64,000 nucleotides of DNA from Cranoglanis bouderius (taxonomy: Eukaryota; Chordata; Actinopteri; Siluriformes; Cranoglanididae), in assembly GCA_023630585.1 (NCBI GenBank), contig CM042539.1, forward strand, positions 29,286,255 to 29,350,254. Direction: 5' to 3'. A model generated the notes under the pieces. It ran no database searches. It had not been told where the DNA came from and saw only the letters and a list, made by a program, of their open reading frames with translations. Shown piece after piece: positions 31,476 through 42,901 of this stretch. Position 1 is the stretch's first letter. Each line of letters starts with the position of its first letter. The translations under genes were made by a program, and so were the position numbers.

Positions 31476-32560
31476 CTACTTGACTGGTGTCGTCTTTCAT
31501 ATCCTTTAATTAAATTATTCACTCACTAGTTTTGCATCATTCATTCCATTTCAGTTGTTTCTTACAGGTACGTCTGTCTGTTCTCCATCTCTCCTTTTCT
31601 CTCTCGGTCTCTCCGTCATTCTGTTTTTCCACCTTTGCTTTCATTACCGCTGTACCTCCTTTAAAAGGTACAATGAGCAATATTTCCCTCTTGCACTGCA
31701 TAGGCCATGTATGGTGTTATTTACTTGCCTGGCTTCTCACTATGACCTCAGAATATCGTATCAGCGTCCAGCGTTGCCCCAATTTCTCTTCCGTGCCAGC
31801 TAGAAAAGCAATCACGCTGGTGAAGAAAATGTTTTTTGGGGGGGAAGGTTCCTTGAAAAATAATCAGCAGGGGATTTGCTTTTTTTTATTTTTTTTATTT
31901 TTTAAAGTCTGATTTTGCTTCAAAAGTGAATGTAATTTCGCTTTCATCAGTGCTTTGCAGTCGTACCACACTGAAATGTCCAATCACTGTCCAATCACAG
32001 CCCTGGACAAATCATGAGATCAAGCGAATGCAAGATGCGATGCAATGGTTTTGCTTTTCAGTGTGTCATGTTATCTTCAAGTGATGTAAGATTCAATGTA
32101 GGTAAGGTTTTACGTTTTAGTGCGGCATGTTGTCTGTCAAAAATGTTTTTGGTTTTTTGGGGGTTTTTTTTTTGTGATTGCATTTCTATCATTTTCTATA
32201 TTCTCTGAATCATTTCCATAGACCTATGTATTTTATGTTGTTTATTTTTAGAACCTGCAGGATGTCACTTGTGTAGAATCTCTATAGCGACTATGAGTAA
32301 GCTGATTTTGCACTGATTAAAAAAATTTTCATTACATCTTTAGGCTTTCTTTTTTTTTTTTTATAAAGAAAATGTTATCTTCATTTCCATTTATTGTTCT
32401 GATAAGGTTGTTCTTATCCAGATCAGCAACACAGATGTCATTCACATGTATTTTATGCTGTTCCGTACAGAGCAGAATATTGCTGTATTTAAATGAGCTC
32501 TATTTTTTACTGGTGTTGTGAATGTGACAAAGTCAATAAAAAGGAGAATCTCAGTACTGG
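31290..32560 (+). other. carmil3: carmil3 3'UTR and polyadenylation signal
   Basis: Non-coding sequence after the stop, about 1.25 kb, with poly-T runs near 31880 and 32350, a (CA)n tract at 31440-31472 and a possible TTAAAAGGTAC repeat fragment near 31655. A canonical AATAAA lies at 32535-32540, inside GTCAATAAAAAGG. The cleavage site about 15-25 bases further on is inferred. Confidence 0.7.
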
Positions 32561-32813
32561 TTTCGGAGACACGGGCTTGATGAACATTTTCTTTAAGCAG
32601 CGCTTAAGAGACAAAAAAATGACAAAAGAGTACAATATATTATAAGCATAATTCTAAAATAAAAGCATAATAAAGTAGAAGCATACAAGCACGCCTGTTC
32701 TTCCATGTTTACCTTGTGAAACACTTAAAAGGAATTACTGAACTCAGCTACAGTAACGGGAATATTAATTGTTAATATTCAGATTTAAAATACTACAACA
32801 TTAAGGCCTGTGA

Positions 32814-32814
32814 T

Positions 32815-32880
<66 letters not shown>

Positions 32881-33095
32881 ACAAGCAACAGATCAACAGA
32901 CTGATAGATAGATGCACAGATAAAGAGATGGACAGATTGGAAAATAGATAGATAGACTGGAAGACAGATAGGTAGATGGACAGATATAGAGATGGACAGA
33001 TTGAAAAATAAGTAGATAGATAGATATATAGATCGACAGACAGATAGATCGACAGACTGAAAGACAGGTAGATGGACAGATTGAAAAATAGGTAG

Positions 33096-33127
<32 letters not shown>

Positions 33128-33378
33128 GGACAGATTGAAAAAGAGGTTGACATACAGATGGATGGACGGATGGACGCATATATAGATAGATAGACAGACA
33201 GACTGAAAGACAGATGGGTAGATGGACAGATAAAGAGATAGACAGATTGAAAAATAGGTAGAGATTGATAGATAGATAGACAGACAGACATAGATACAGT
33301 AGATGGATAGACATAAGTGGACAGATTGAAAAATAGGTAGACATACAGATGGACAGATGAACGGATGGATGCATAGAC

Positions 33379-33432
<54 letters not shown>

Positions 33433-33965
33433 AGATTGAAAAATAGGTCAACATACAGATGGATGGACGGACGGACGCATATATAGATAGACAGACTGTA
33501 AGACAGATAGGTAGATGGACAGATAGAGATAGACAGATTGAAAAATAGGTAGAGATAGATAGATAGACAGACAGACATAGATACAGCAGATGGATAGACA
33601 GATAAGTGGACAGATTGAAAAATAGGTAGACATACAGATGGACAGATGAATGGATGGATGCATAGATGGATAGATAAAGAGATGGACAGATTGAAAAATA
33701 AGTGAGACATACAGATGGATGGACAGACGGACGCATAGATAGATAGATAGATAAAGAGATGGAAAGATTGAAAAATAGGTTGTGATACAGATGGATGGAC
33801 AGACGAACGCATATATAGATAGATAGACAGACTGAAAGACAGATAGGTAGATGGACAGGTAGATAGACAGATTGAAAAATAGGTAGAGATAGATAGATTG
33901 ATAGATAGACATAGATACAGTAGATGGATAGACAGATAAGTGGACAAATTGAAAAATAGGTAGAC
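32814..33965. repeat. GATA/GACA satellite with longer-period organisation
   Basis: Tetranucleotides of the GATA and GACA type over about 1.15 kb, with (GATA)n runs at 32814-32880 and 33377-33431. Longer blocks recur with period near 290-330: CATAGATACAG-AGATGGAT at about 33290, 33578 and 33910, each followed by GATTGAAAAATAGGTAGA. Minus-strand open frames of 130-414 residues rich in YLSI are artefacts of the repeat. Confidence 0.9.
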
Positions 33966-36177
33966 TATGTAGACACTAATCTGATGGAGATTAGTGATTG
34001 CAAAGAAGTGGTAGGAGAGAGTGTAGCTAGACAGCATAGGATGGTGGTGTGTAAGATGATTCTGGTGGTGAGGAAGATGAAGAGAGCAAAGGCAGAGCAG
34101 AAGACAAAGTGGTGGAAGTTGGAAAAGGAAGAGTGCTGTACGGTTTTCAGGGAGGAGTTGAGACAGGCTTTAGGTGGTCAGGAGGTGCTTCCAGATGACT
34201 GGACTACTACAGCTAAAGTGATCAAGGAGACAGGTAGGAAGGTGCTAGGTGTGTCATCTGGAAGGAGGAAAGAAGACAAGGAGACTTGGTGGTGGAATGA
34301 GGAAGTTCAGGAGAGTATCCAGAAGAAGAGGTTAGCTAGGAAGAAGTGGGACAGTGAGAGGACGGAGGAAAGTAGACAGGAATATAGGGAGATGCAGCGT
34401 GAGGTTAAGATAGAGGTGGCAAAGGCCAAACAGAAAGCTTATGAGGACATGTATGCAAGGTTAGATAGTAAGGAAGGTGAGAGGGATTTGTATCGGTTGG
34501 CGAGGCAGAGGGACAGAGATGGTAAGGATGTGCAGCAGGTTAGAGTGATTAAAGATAGAGATGGAAATGTGTTGACAGGTGACAGGAGGGTGAGGGAAAG
34601 ATGGAAGGAGTACTTTGAGGAACTGATGAATGAGGAAAATGACAGAGAGAGAAGAGTAGTAGAGGCAAATATTGTTGAGCAGGAAGTAGAAAGGATTAGC
34701 AAGGGTGAAGTTAGGAGAGCTTTGAAGAGGATGCAGAGAGGAAAGGCGGTTGGTCCTGATGACATACCAGTGGAGGTATGGAAGTGTCTAGGAGAGATGG
34801 CAGTAGAGTTTTTAACTAGGTTGTTCAACGAGGTCTTAGAGAGTGAGAGGATGCCTGAGGAACGGAGGAGAAGTGTTTTGGTGCCGATTTTTAAGAACAA
34901 GGGAGATGTGCAGAGTTGTGGAAACTACAGAGGTATCAAGCTGATGAGCCATACAATGAAGTTGTGGGAAAGAGTAGTGGAAGCAAGGCTAAGGGGAGAA
35001 GTGAGCATTTGTGAGCCGCAGTATGGTTTCATGCCAAGAAAGAGCACTACAGATGCAATATTTGCTTTAAGAATGTTGATGGAGAAGTACAGAGAGGGTC
35101 AGAAAGAGCTGCATTGTGTCTTTGTAGATTTAGAGAAAGCGTATGACAGGGTGCCAAGAGAGGAGCTGTGGTATTGTATGAGGAGGTCTGGAGTGGCAGA
35201 GAAGTATGTTAGAGTGGTGCAGGATATGTATGAGAGCAGTAGGACAATGGTAAGGTGTGCGGTAGGTGTGACAGAGGAGTTCACGGTGAAGGTGGGACTG
35301 CATCAAGGATCGGCTCTGAGCCTCTTCTTGCTTGCGGTGGTGATGGACAGGCTGACAGATGAAGTCAGACAAGAATCTCCATGGACTATGATGTTTGCGG
35401 ATGACATTGTGATCTGTAGTGAGAGCAGGGAGCGGGTGGAGGAAAGTCTAGAGAGGTGGAGGTTTGCTCTGGAGAGAAGAGGAATGAAGGTTAGTCGCAG
35501 CAAGACAGAATACATGTGTGTGAATGAGAGGGATCCAAGTGGAACCGTGAGGTTACAGGGAGAAGAGATAAAGAAGGTGCAGGATTTTAAGTACTTAGGG
35601 TCAACAGTCCAGAGCAACGGGGAGTGTGGAAAAGAGGTGAAGAAGCGGGTGCAGGCAGGTTGGAATGGGTGGAGAAAAGTGTCAGGTCTGTTGTGTGATA
35701 AAAGAGTACCAGCAAGAATGAAAGGAAAGGTGTACAGGACAGTAGTGAGACCAGCGATGTTGTATGGTTTGGAGACAGTTGCACTGAGGAAAAGACAGGA
35801 GGAAGAGTTAGAGGTAGCAGAGCTGAAGATCTTGAGGTTCTCTTTGGGAGTGACGAGGATGGATAGGATCAGGAATGAGTACATCAGGGGGACAGCACAT
35901 GTGAGATGTTTTGGAGACAAAGTTAGAGAGGCCAGGTTGAGATGGTTTGGACATGTTCAGAGGAGGGAGAGTGAATATATCGGTAAAAGGATGCTGAGGT
36001 TAGAGCTGCCAGGCAGGAGGCCGAGAGGAAGACCAAAGAGGAGGTTTATGGATGTAGTGAAGGAGGACATGAAGGTAGTCGGTCTGAGAGAAGAGGATGC
36101 AGGGGATAGGGCTAGATGGAGGCAGATGATTCGCTGTGGCGACCCCTGAAGGGAACAGCCGAAAGGAAAAGAAGAAG
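33966..36177 (+). mobile_element. LINE (RTE-like), 5'-truncated, inserted in the GATA array
   Basis: Array sequence stops at GGTAGAC (33965) and resumes at ACATACAGATGGAC (36178). Between them lies one long reverse-transcriptase frame and a short 3' end ending GAAAAGAAGAAG. The apurinic endonuclease domain normally found upstream is absent, as in a typical incomplete reverse-transcription event. The intact frame implies a fairly recent insertion. Confidence 0.85.
33984..36149 (+). CDS. Non-LTR retrotransposon reverse transcriptase, 721 codons
   Basis: An uninterrupted frame. The N-terminal 200 residues are Lys/Arg/Glu-rich and correspond to the linker between endonuclease and RT. The RT core has MQRGKAVGPDDIPVEVWK (residues about 249-266), PIFKNKGDVQSCGNYRGIKL, FVDLEKAYDRVPREELW (first catalytic Asp, about residue 385), GLHQGSALSLFL and FADDIVI (catalytic Asp pair). 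The C-terminus has a thumb-like region, RWFGHVQRR and ELPGRRPRGRPKRRFMDVVK, and ends RWRQMIRCGDP. Both catalytic blocks are present; FADD replaces the commoner YADD. RTE-like by its C-terminal motifs; the clade is not proven. The native start is probably lost with the endonuclease, so the ATG at 33984 is only the first in frame. Confidence 0.86.
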   Translation: MEISDCKEVVGESVARQHRMVVCKMILVVRKMKRAKAEQKTKWWKLEKEECCTVFREELRQALGGQEVLPDDWTTTAKVIKETGRKVLGVSSGRRKEDKETWWWNEEVQESIQKKRLARKKWDSERTEESRQEYREMQREVKIEVAKAKQKAYEDMYARLDSKEGERDLYRLARQRDRDGKDVQQVRVIKDRDGNVLTGDRRVRERWKEYFEELMNEENDRERRVVEANIVEQEVERISKGEVRRALKRMQRGKAVGPDDIPVEVWKCLGEMAVEFLTRLFNEVLESERMPEERRRSVLVPIFKNKGDVQSCGNYRGIKLMSHTMKLWERVVEARLRGEVSICEPQYGFMPRKSTTDAIFALRMLMEKYREGQKELHCVFVDLEKAYDRVPREELWYCMRRSGVAEKYVRVVQDMYESSRTMVRCAVGVTEEFTVKVGLHQGSALSLFLLAVVMDRLTDEVRQESPWTMMFADDIVICSESRERVEESLERWRFALERRGMKVSRSKTEYMCVNERDPSGTVRLQGEEIKKVQDFKYLGSTVQSNGECGKEVKKRVQAGWNGWRKVSGLLCDKRVPARMKGKVYRTVVRPAMLYGLETVALRKRQEEELEVAELKILRFSLGVTRMDRIRNEYIRGTAHVRCFGDKVREARLRWFGHVQRRESEYIGKRMLRLELPGRRPRGRPKRRFMDVVKEDMKVVGLREEDAGDRARWRQMIRCGDP

Positions 36178-36219
36178 ACATACAGATGGACAGACGAATG
36201 GATGGGTGGATAGACAGAC

Positions 36220-36292
<73 letters not shown>
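36178..36292. repeat. GATA/GACA array, resumed after the LINE
   Basis: Begins ACATACAGATGGACAG, the exact continuation of the unit broken at 33965, and ends with about 18 GATA units. Confidence 0.9.
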
Positions 36293-37430
36293 CTTTTACA
36301 TTTGTCATGAGATACTGTTATTGTTATTGTTTAATTTGGCAGTCATAATGTAGTTCCTTATCTGGTCAAAGGAGGGCGCCAAAGGCCAAGGCATTAGGCA
36401 TGCTAATTTCATGAGTAGGTTATTGGGTAGTTGGGGTTACTGGGTAATTGGCTAATGTGCAAAAGAGGACTAACTAGCACTAAGACCCAAAATTTATTGT
36501 TGTAGATAACAAAATTACAGTTGTGGATACATGCAAAGAGGATACATGCAATTAAACTGGATAACACACCTCTCTTAAATTGAATAAATAATAATTTACA
36601 GTTATAGAAGTAATGTAGAAGTGAGTTACTTAGCACAACATACTGTATGTCCCTCTCCTCCACAATTAGGTCTGCTATGGAAAACATTGACACAGATTAA
36701 AGGTGTTTTCCAGTAACACAAATTAAAGAGTCTGTTTACACAAAGTCATAAAGTCATAAATCATTCCATTAATAACATCTCATTTAATCGCATGCAGTAA
36801 TGCACACTGTGCAAGCCCAATGAAGCATAGCACTTTTGCTGCTATTTACACAGGCCTACTAAACTACTATGAAATTTGTCTGATAAAAAAGAAGGCATAT
36901 GCAGCTGTCTCTTTGGAGCCGTACCTGGCTTACACACACAAACACACATGGATAATACATTGGGATCAGTGACAAGAAACAATAAAGTTCTGATTAAATT
37001 TTATGGCCAGGTATTCCACTCAAGTTCAGTAAACATGTTCACTCATTAAGGGAGCATTATCATGTATGCTTTTCACACTTTTATGATATTTCCCAAGCTA
37101 ATCACTGGTACTGTTACTCATTAAATATTTATAGATTGTTCTCACTTCCTTTCTTACCATCTCAGCCTCCCAGCACTTACTCATAATGGGCTTTTTCCAT
37201 GTTAAACAAAATGACAGCAAATTAGAATGTTAGACATGTCAAGTTGCCAGGTGTTTAATTGTCATACCTGGACCCAAAGCAGGTCTGCAAGGAGTTAACA
37301 GCCTAACCGATTCATTTTCACCTCATTAGCCTTCATTACTTCTGCCACTTACTCTTCTGTGCCAGCTGCTCTGATTTTTGTAAGAAAAATTTTTGTGAGG
37401 CAGCATGAGTGGTTGAGCATGAGCGTGAGT
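36293..37430. other. Intergenic, no recognised feature
   Basis: AT-rich single-copy-looking sequence. No credible open frame, splice-bounded exon or repeat end was recognised. Confidence 0.5.
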
Positions 37431-37439
37431 GGTTATAAA

Positions 37440-38880
37440 GATGTGGGCAAGTCATCTGGCAAACAAGGATGACATGCAAAGCATCTTGCTGGCTCATCAC
37501 CTGCAAGATGAAGGTTGGGGGTCACGTGCAGTGCCAGTTAGGCAGCAGGAATGTGATGAATAGTCTTACACGGACTAGACCCTTGCAATGGAAACTGGCT
37601 TTGTGAACATGGAATGGTGGGGGAGAGAGACTGGGTTAGTGTGTGAAATGGAAAGGTATGGGCTAGGTATAGTCATACACACACAGTACATGCAGTACGA
37701 AATATCTTGATCAGGGTGGTCTCTTTCCTACTCCAGAGTTTCCACAGGAGACGTGGAGATACTGGGGTTACAATCCAATGATAAGGGGCCTTTCAGTTGG
37801 AGTTTGGAGTGTATCCCATTGGACAAGTGGGTTGTCTTCATAAGATTTATAATCCTCTGAAAGGAAAATTCTGACTGTTGATTTTGCATACCAAATAGTA
37901 GTTTTGTGATTTCAGCCTTCTTGGAGAAAGTGGAGCAGTACTTGGCACCAGAGCACCTTGGGCCAAAGGTCAATGATTGACTTTGTATCATCAGACTTCA
38001 GGCCATATGTTCTGGACATTTGGGTCAAGATGGGGACAGAGCTTGGTGGTGAGTTGGACACAGGCCCAGGCCAGATTTACCTGGTAAAACAAGAGAGAGT
38101 CTTTCAACTGAATGGTACAGGGGAGCCAATAGGGCTGCAGCAAAATTAGTTGCAGAAGCAAAAGGTCAGGCATTGGAGGAGTTTGGGAGACCATGGTGAC
38201 CTCTACTGGGGATATTGTTGTGTGATGGAAGAAGCACTTTGAGTAACTCCTTAACCCAGTGCCATCCCTTCAAGAGTCAGTGCTAAAAATCTCTGGTGTT
38301 TTGGAGTCCATCTCTGTGACTGAGGTGGAGGACTTTAGGTATCTTGGGATCTTACTCATGAGTGATGGAAATAGATAGTATGAAATTGACAAATGGGTCA
38401 GGTCAGCAGCAGCAGTGTTACAGTCACTGTACTAGTCTGTGGTCGTACAGCAGAAACTCCTTGTTTACCTGTCAATCACAAGTTGAGGGTAGTGACCTGA
38501 AGAATAAGTTCACAAGTACAGAACTGAGGTTCCTCTGCAGGGTTGTTCAGCTTACTCTCTGTGATAGGGTGAGGAGCTCGACAATCCAGGAGAGCATTGG
38601 AGTAGCTGTTCCTCCAAAAAGAGAGGCCAGTTGAGCTGAACATTTGAGGTGGTTTCGGCACCTCAGGATGCCCCATGGTCGGTTCCTCTATCAGGCATGT
38701 CCCAGAGGACGGAGACCCAGACCCAGGAATATACGAGGATATAGCTCATAGTTGACTCGGGAATGTCTGGGTGAAAAGTGAGAATCTAGTGAGAATCTGT
38801 GGCTAGGGATAGAGAAGTTTGAGCTGACCTTCTTATACTGTTGCCACCACAACCCCCCAGGAAAAGTGGAAGGAAAATGA
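37440..38880 (+). pseudogene. Decayed non-LTR retrotransposon (endonuclease and RT pieces)
   Basis: The 5' part carries MIDFVSSDFRPYVLD (about 37973) of the endonuclease-RT linker type. The 3' part carries EVEDFRYLGILLMSD (about 38320), then FLCRVVQLTLCDRVRSS (about 38529-38580), then WFRHLRMPHGRFLYQACPRG near 38650-38705. These match, in order, a teleost LINE distinct from the one at 33966. The RT core is deleted and frames shift repeatedly. Confidence 0.7.
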
Positions 38881-40000
38881 ATGACTTAATGGATGAATAG
38901 TTTCTATACACAAATGTCAAACTAGCTAGTACTGTCCACAGACATCCATAAATGATCTAATTCTAGGATCTGCAGTTTTTCCCCTTTTTTGCTTAGCAAA
39001 GGTCTCTCTGAATTACAGAATAATTAGAATAATTATAGATTATGACATATATGCAGTCTGGTCTTCTTGGCATTCACGAGTGCAGCAACGAGGAGTCTGT
39101 TATGTGTGTGAGAGAGGCATGATAGGGTAGAAATTCAAAACAAAGCAGAGCATCTGATTCCACAGCTGTGCTTTTTCATCAGAGGATATGGCCATATGTA
39201 GAGTTATGTCAGCTGTCCCAGTATTGCACACATGGCAGAAAAGATGTGAGATGTTTTCATGTGGACTTTGTAAGGTAGCCTTTTCACTGTGTTTGGATCC
39301 CAAAGCTATAATTTTTGAAGAGATTTGCAGCTCATATTCCCGTGCCATTTTGAGAGCGCCAGTAGACTTTAAACATCTATGCACTGGTTTGGAGTGAACC
39401 TCAAAGATGCTGACCTAGTACTAAAGGATTAATGATTCATCATTTATCTAGTTTTCAGGTATGTGCATCTGATGGAGCCTGTATTATCATTTTTAAAATG
39501 CCATGCAGGTTTCCCGATATGAAAGAAAATGCTTGGTACATAGAAAGCAAAATATGAAGACTGGATAATCATGCAATGTGATATTTTTTTTCCATATTTA
39601 TATAAATTATGGATATTTCATTCAGAAAGATGTCAATTAAAGAATCTGATCTGTAATAGCATTCTCTACTTATTCAATAAATAAGTTGTCATTCTTATTG
39701 ATTATATAACAGCAGATTGCTTAACAGATGGCAGCGATGATTCAGAGCCAGCATAATGCATGCTCTTTTTTTTTTTTTTTTTTTGCTTTGCTGGTTCCTA
39801 ATGATCAAATTAGATACAGACCTACATGTGCTAGTTTAGGCATAGTCTGTTATATACTGTAATTAAATTTGTACCACAATGTTGTTGAATTCTCAAAAGT
39901 ATTGATTAATTTTCCATACCATTAGTTATGCTGACTGCAAAGCAAATCACAAGTTTATATTAATGTGTTTGTTCTAATAGATTATCTATTTGCATGATTG
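38881..40000. other. Intergenic, no clear gene
   Basis: AT-rich. A minus-strand frame of 94 codons at 39100-39384 has an ordinary composition but no motif I recognise. At 39890-39990 there is a weak copy of the dispersed hairpin-type repeat (TTGATTAATTTTCCATACCA). Confidence 0.4.
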
Positions 40001-40004
40001 TATG

Positions 40005-40205
40005 CATTGCACTGGTGCCACATGATTGGCTGATTGGATAATTGCATAAGTGAGTAGAGGTGTTCCTATTCCAGTGGCTGGTGAGTGTAGGTATCTATGT
40101 TGGAAGATGTTTTTGGCATCTCCTCTGCATTACACTTTCCTGTGGCTTTGTTATCATACACCTACTGCTAGGGATTCCTGGCTGCTTCATGATTCAGCAT
40201 GAGTC
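40005..40205. repeat. Composite repeat segment, copy A
   Basis: A Tc1-type end (ATGATTGGCTGATTGGATAA) joined to a GGCTGGTGAGTGTAGG block that ends GGCTGCTTCATGATTCA. The same join occurs at 42210-42445 with only scattered mismatches. Confidence 0.7.
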
Positions 40206-40499
40206 AGCATTCACACTTTTGTTTGTAAGTGTTAGAAGTGAAGATCCAACTAACCCTGGATCAGTTACTAAAACAATCACACTAGGATGCCATGGCAGCC
40301 GGAGTGTGTTCAGTTTATTGATGGTCTATAGTTCAGTCAAGCTCAAATAACAGCCGTAACGACGGTAACAAACCCGAAGTTGCTCACAGATTGAACATAA
40401 AGGACATTAAGCTCTGTGTGATTTGGTCTAAGTGGTCAAAGAGAGAATCTCATTCTCCAGCATTGCTCTGACCGGAATGTCAATCCAGTCTTCATGATT

Positions 40500-40900
40500 T
40501 GAGATGATGATCACTGTGCTGGCTCACCAGTTCACGACTGGCACTCTTTTTGATTTTCTTTAGTGAGTCAGTGAAAACTGAGAAACAGGTGTCACTTATC
40601 TCATTTGCTGCTATGCGTCTCAGTTGCTCAGTTGCTCTGGAATAATGTCTCATATGGGTTCGAATACAGTATGTTGAGGTCAGAGCAGTGCCTGAGTAAC
40701 CTTCAGTCATTCTTCTTAGCCTTACAACAGCAAACCTGTACCAGTGTTTCACCTTCAACAATGTATTTGGAGAACAGACTGACAGCACCAATGTTGGTGA
40801 AGGTAGCATTGGATTTCATGGCGATAGCTTTGGACTTGGCTGTTAGCAAGAAGCCCAAATGACCTTTCACTGGAACCCTTAGCCCTGTAAACATGTCTTT
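40500..40900 (-). pseudogene. Processed pseudogene fragment of spastin (AAA ATPase)
   Basis: Minus-strand frame 1 (from about 40897) reads MFTGLRVPVKG, then IAMKSNATFTNIGAVSLFSK and YIVEGETLVQ. This corresponds to the spastin AAA core around Walker A, but the Walker A loop itself is deleted. It then jumps in a second frame to LRRMTEGYSGTALTS and, near 40560, VFTDSLKKIKKSAS, which match spastin's C-terminal helices. Segments coded by several spastin exons lie side by side without introns, so a reverse-transcribed copy is the simplest reading. It has an internal deletion and frameshift and is not functional. Other AAA microtubule-severing relatives are possible, but the SLKKIK-S motif favours spastin. 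Confidence 0.75.
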
Positions 40901-41990
40901 GACTGTTTTTGGACATTGTTCTGGGATATCGGAATTTGTTGTGCTCATTTTTGTCACGGGTGCCAATAATTCTGGAGTTGGCTGTATGATATGTGATATT
41001 TGTGCATTAAAATATAGTTTTCCATGTGAAATGCATTTACTCTATGCATTATATAGTATGTATTAGGCGTATTAATTGTCTCCCACCTTCTCTGAATCCA
41101 CTGTACTGTATGTATAATGTATGCAGAGGTGCAGGACTGGGACCTTTAGATAAATAATAAATTGCTGTCATAGCTGATTATAAATAACGACACCACATGT
41201 ACGCATGGTTGCGGTGCATGAGCCCTATAAATAGAGATATTATAATGAAGGTGGACCAAGACATAATATGGTGTATGAGAGAGCAAATCCCCTGCACTCT
41301 AATCTCTGGTACTGTAATTTGATGGAATTGTAAATCATGGTATGAAAATATCAACGATTTAATATACTTGACCACAGCTTCGCTGAGAAATGCCATGTTT
41401 CCCATCAGTCAATGAAATTGTTAACTGCTGTGTATGTAAATTTGATCATTAAGCACTGGATCATGTACTTTATCTTGGAGACAGTTTAATCGCAACTATT
41501 TTAGAGACAAAGAAAAACACGAGACAGCGTGTTTTTGCAGGAAGTGACATCATAAGTTTATTTTATTGCAAGACATCTGTTCAGGCCAGGTGAAAGATTC
41601 ATCATTTTTTTAAATGTAAGGAATAAAAACACTTGGGGACATGCTGTTATAGGAAAATGGTCAACAGTGGCTTGGTGTGACATGGCCTGACGCAAAGCAT
41701 ATATACAATTACCGCCTGAAGTGTACGACCACAGCAACGACCGCCAACAATTACAGTTGTAAATTTTTTTAACGAATCTTTTCATCTGTTTATAATTACA
41801 TTTAATGTTGTAGAACGTCTGCGAAATACATTACCTCCTGTTATCAATTACAACAGCTATCAGTAGTTGTTTCCTCACATTCTCTAGATGTTAATAAGAC
41901 AGGAAAAATGAAATAAAGATTAAAATAAACCAAGCATAATATTATTAAACCTATTTCTAGACATTTTACAAACTAATCTCAGTCATGTTC
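40901..41990. other. Intergenic, repeat traces only
   Basis: No gene seen. At 41640-41730 there is a partial hairpin-type repeat (GCTGTTATAGGAAAATGGTC). Confidence 0.45.
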
Positions 41991-41999
41991 TATTGGCAG

Positions 42000-42275
42000 A
42001 TCATTTTGAAGGTGCATTCTGAAATGCTTTTCTGCACACCGCGGTTGTAAAGAGTGGTTATTTGAGATGCCGTAGCCGTCATGTTTTTTGTTTTTCACAC
42101 CAATCTGTATTACCTTTAGGTCCTGGTTGTGAAAATCCCAGGAGACCAGCAGTTTCTAAAATACTCAAACCAGCCAGTCTGGCACCAACAACATTACCAC
42201 AGTCAAGAGTCATGGCGCTGGTGCCGCATGATTGGCTGATTGGATAATTGCATAAATGAGCAGGAGTACAGGTGT
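42000..42275 (-). mobile_element. Tc1-like transposon ends, internally deleted
   Basis: Contains CATTCTGAAATGCTTTTCTG, CCCAGGAGACCAGCAGTTTC and ATGATTGGCTGATTGGATAA, all blocks of the family seen at 5465 and 24233 but in opposite orientation. No transposase core. Confidence 0.68.
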
Positions 42276-42445
42276 TTTCAGTTTTACAGGTGTTTTCAGG
42301 TGTTTTCAAACTATTCCAGTGGCTGGTGAGTGTAGGTGTCTATGTTATAAGATGTTTTTGGCATCTCTTCTGCATTACACTTACCTCTGGCTTTGTTATC
42401 ACACACCTACTGTTAGGGATTCCTGGCTGCTTCATGATTCAATCA
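42210..42445. repeat. Composite repeat segment, copy B
   Basis: Second copy of 40005-40205, direct orientation, about 2.2 kb downstream. Has an extra tandem ACAGGTGTTTTCAG stretch at 42268-42308. Confidence 0.7.
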
Positions 42446-42856
42446 GGCTTCCATTAGAAACGTTATACTAGCGATAATTATCAGCTGCATAAACTTTATA
42501 ATGTCACGTCAACCCATGTCGTCGCTATAGCCAAATGGAGCACACATTTAATTAGTCTCTCTACAGATTGTAGCTCACTTAGTTACCTTAGCTTACTTGG
42601 TGAGAAACACACTTTGCTAAGTGTCATCTATATTATTAGCAACACTAATAATACACTCTGCAAATGTCACCCAGGCCTACATTTCACGATGCTGGCACTG
42701 TTTCTTTAATGATAGGTGTATGTTTCTAGCACATGATCTCTGTTATCATGTTTTGAACTAGGAGTTGCTTAGTAACACTATCAAGGTGATTGTAGTCCCT
42801 GCTTTTAAATCCCAGCCTCACATTTCATTCCGGTAACACACCAGCTGTTCTTTCTT

Positions 42857-42861
<5 letters not shown>

Positions 42862-42899
<38 letters not shown>
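42862..42899. repeat. (CA)n microsatellite
   Basis: About 19 CA units. Confidence 0.92.

Positions 42900-42901
<2 letters not shown>

Noticed and set aside
32793..34037. 414-codon minus-strand open frame rich in Tyr-Leu-Ser-Ile
   Set aside because: It is the translation of the GATA/GACA satellite in the antisense frame; there are no domains or splice context.
34439..35920. Minus-strand frames of 153 and 205 codons inside the LINE
   Set aside because: Antisense shadows of the reverse transcriptase frame caused by its purine-rich codons.
39100..39384. 94-codon minus-strand frame
   Set aside because: Composition is ordinary, but no family is recognised, no flanking splice sites fit, and it lies in repeat-rich intergenic DNA.
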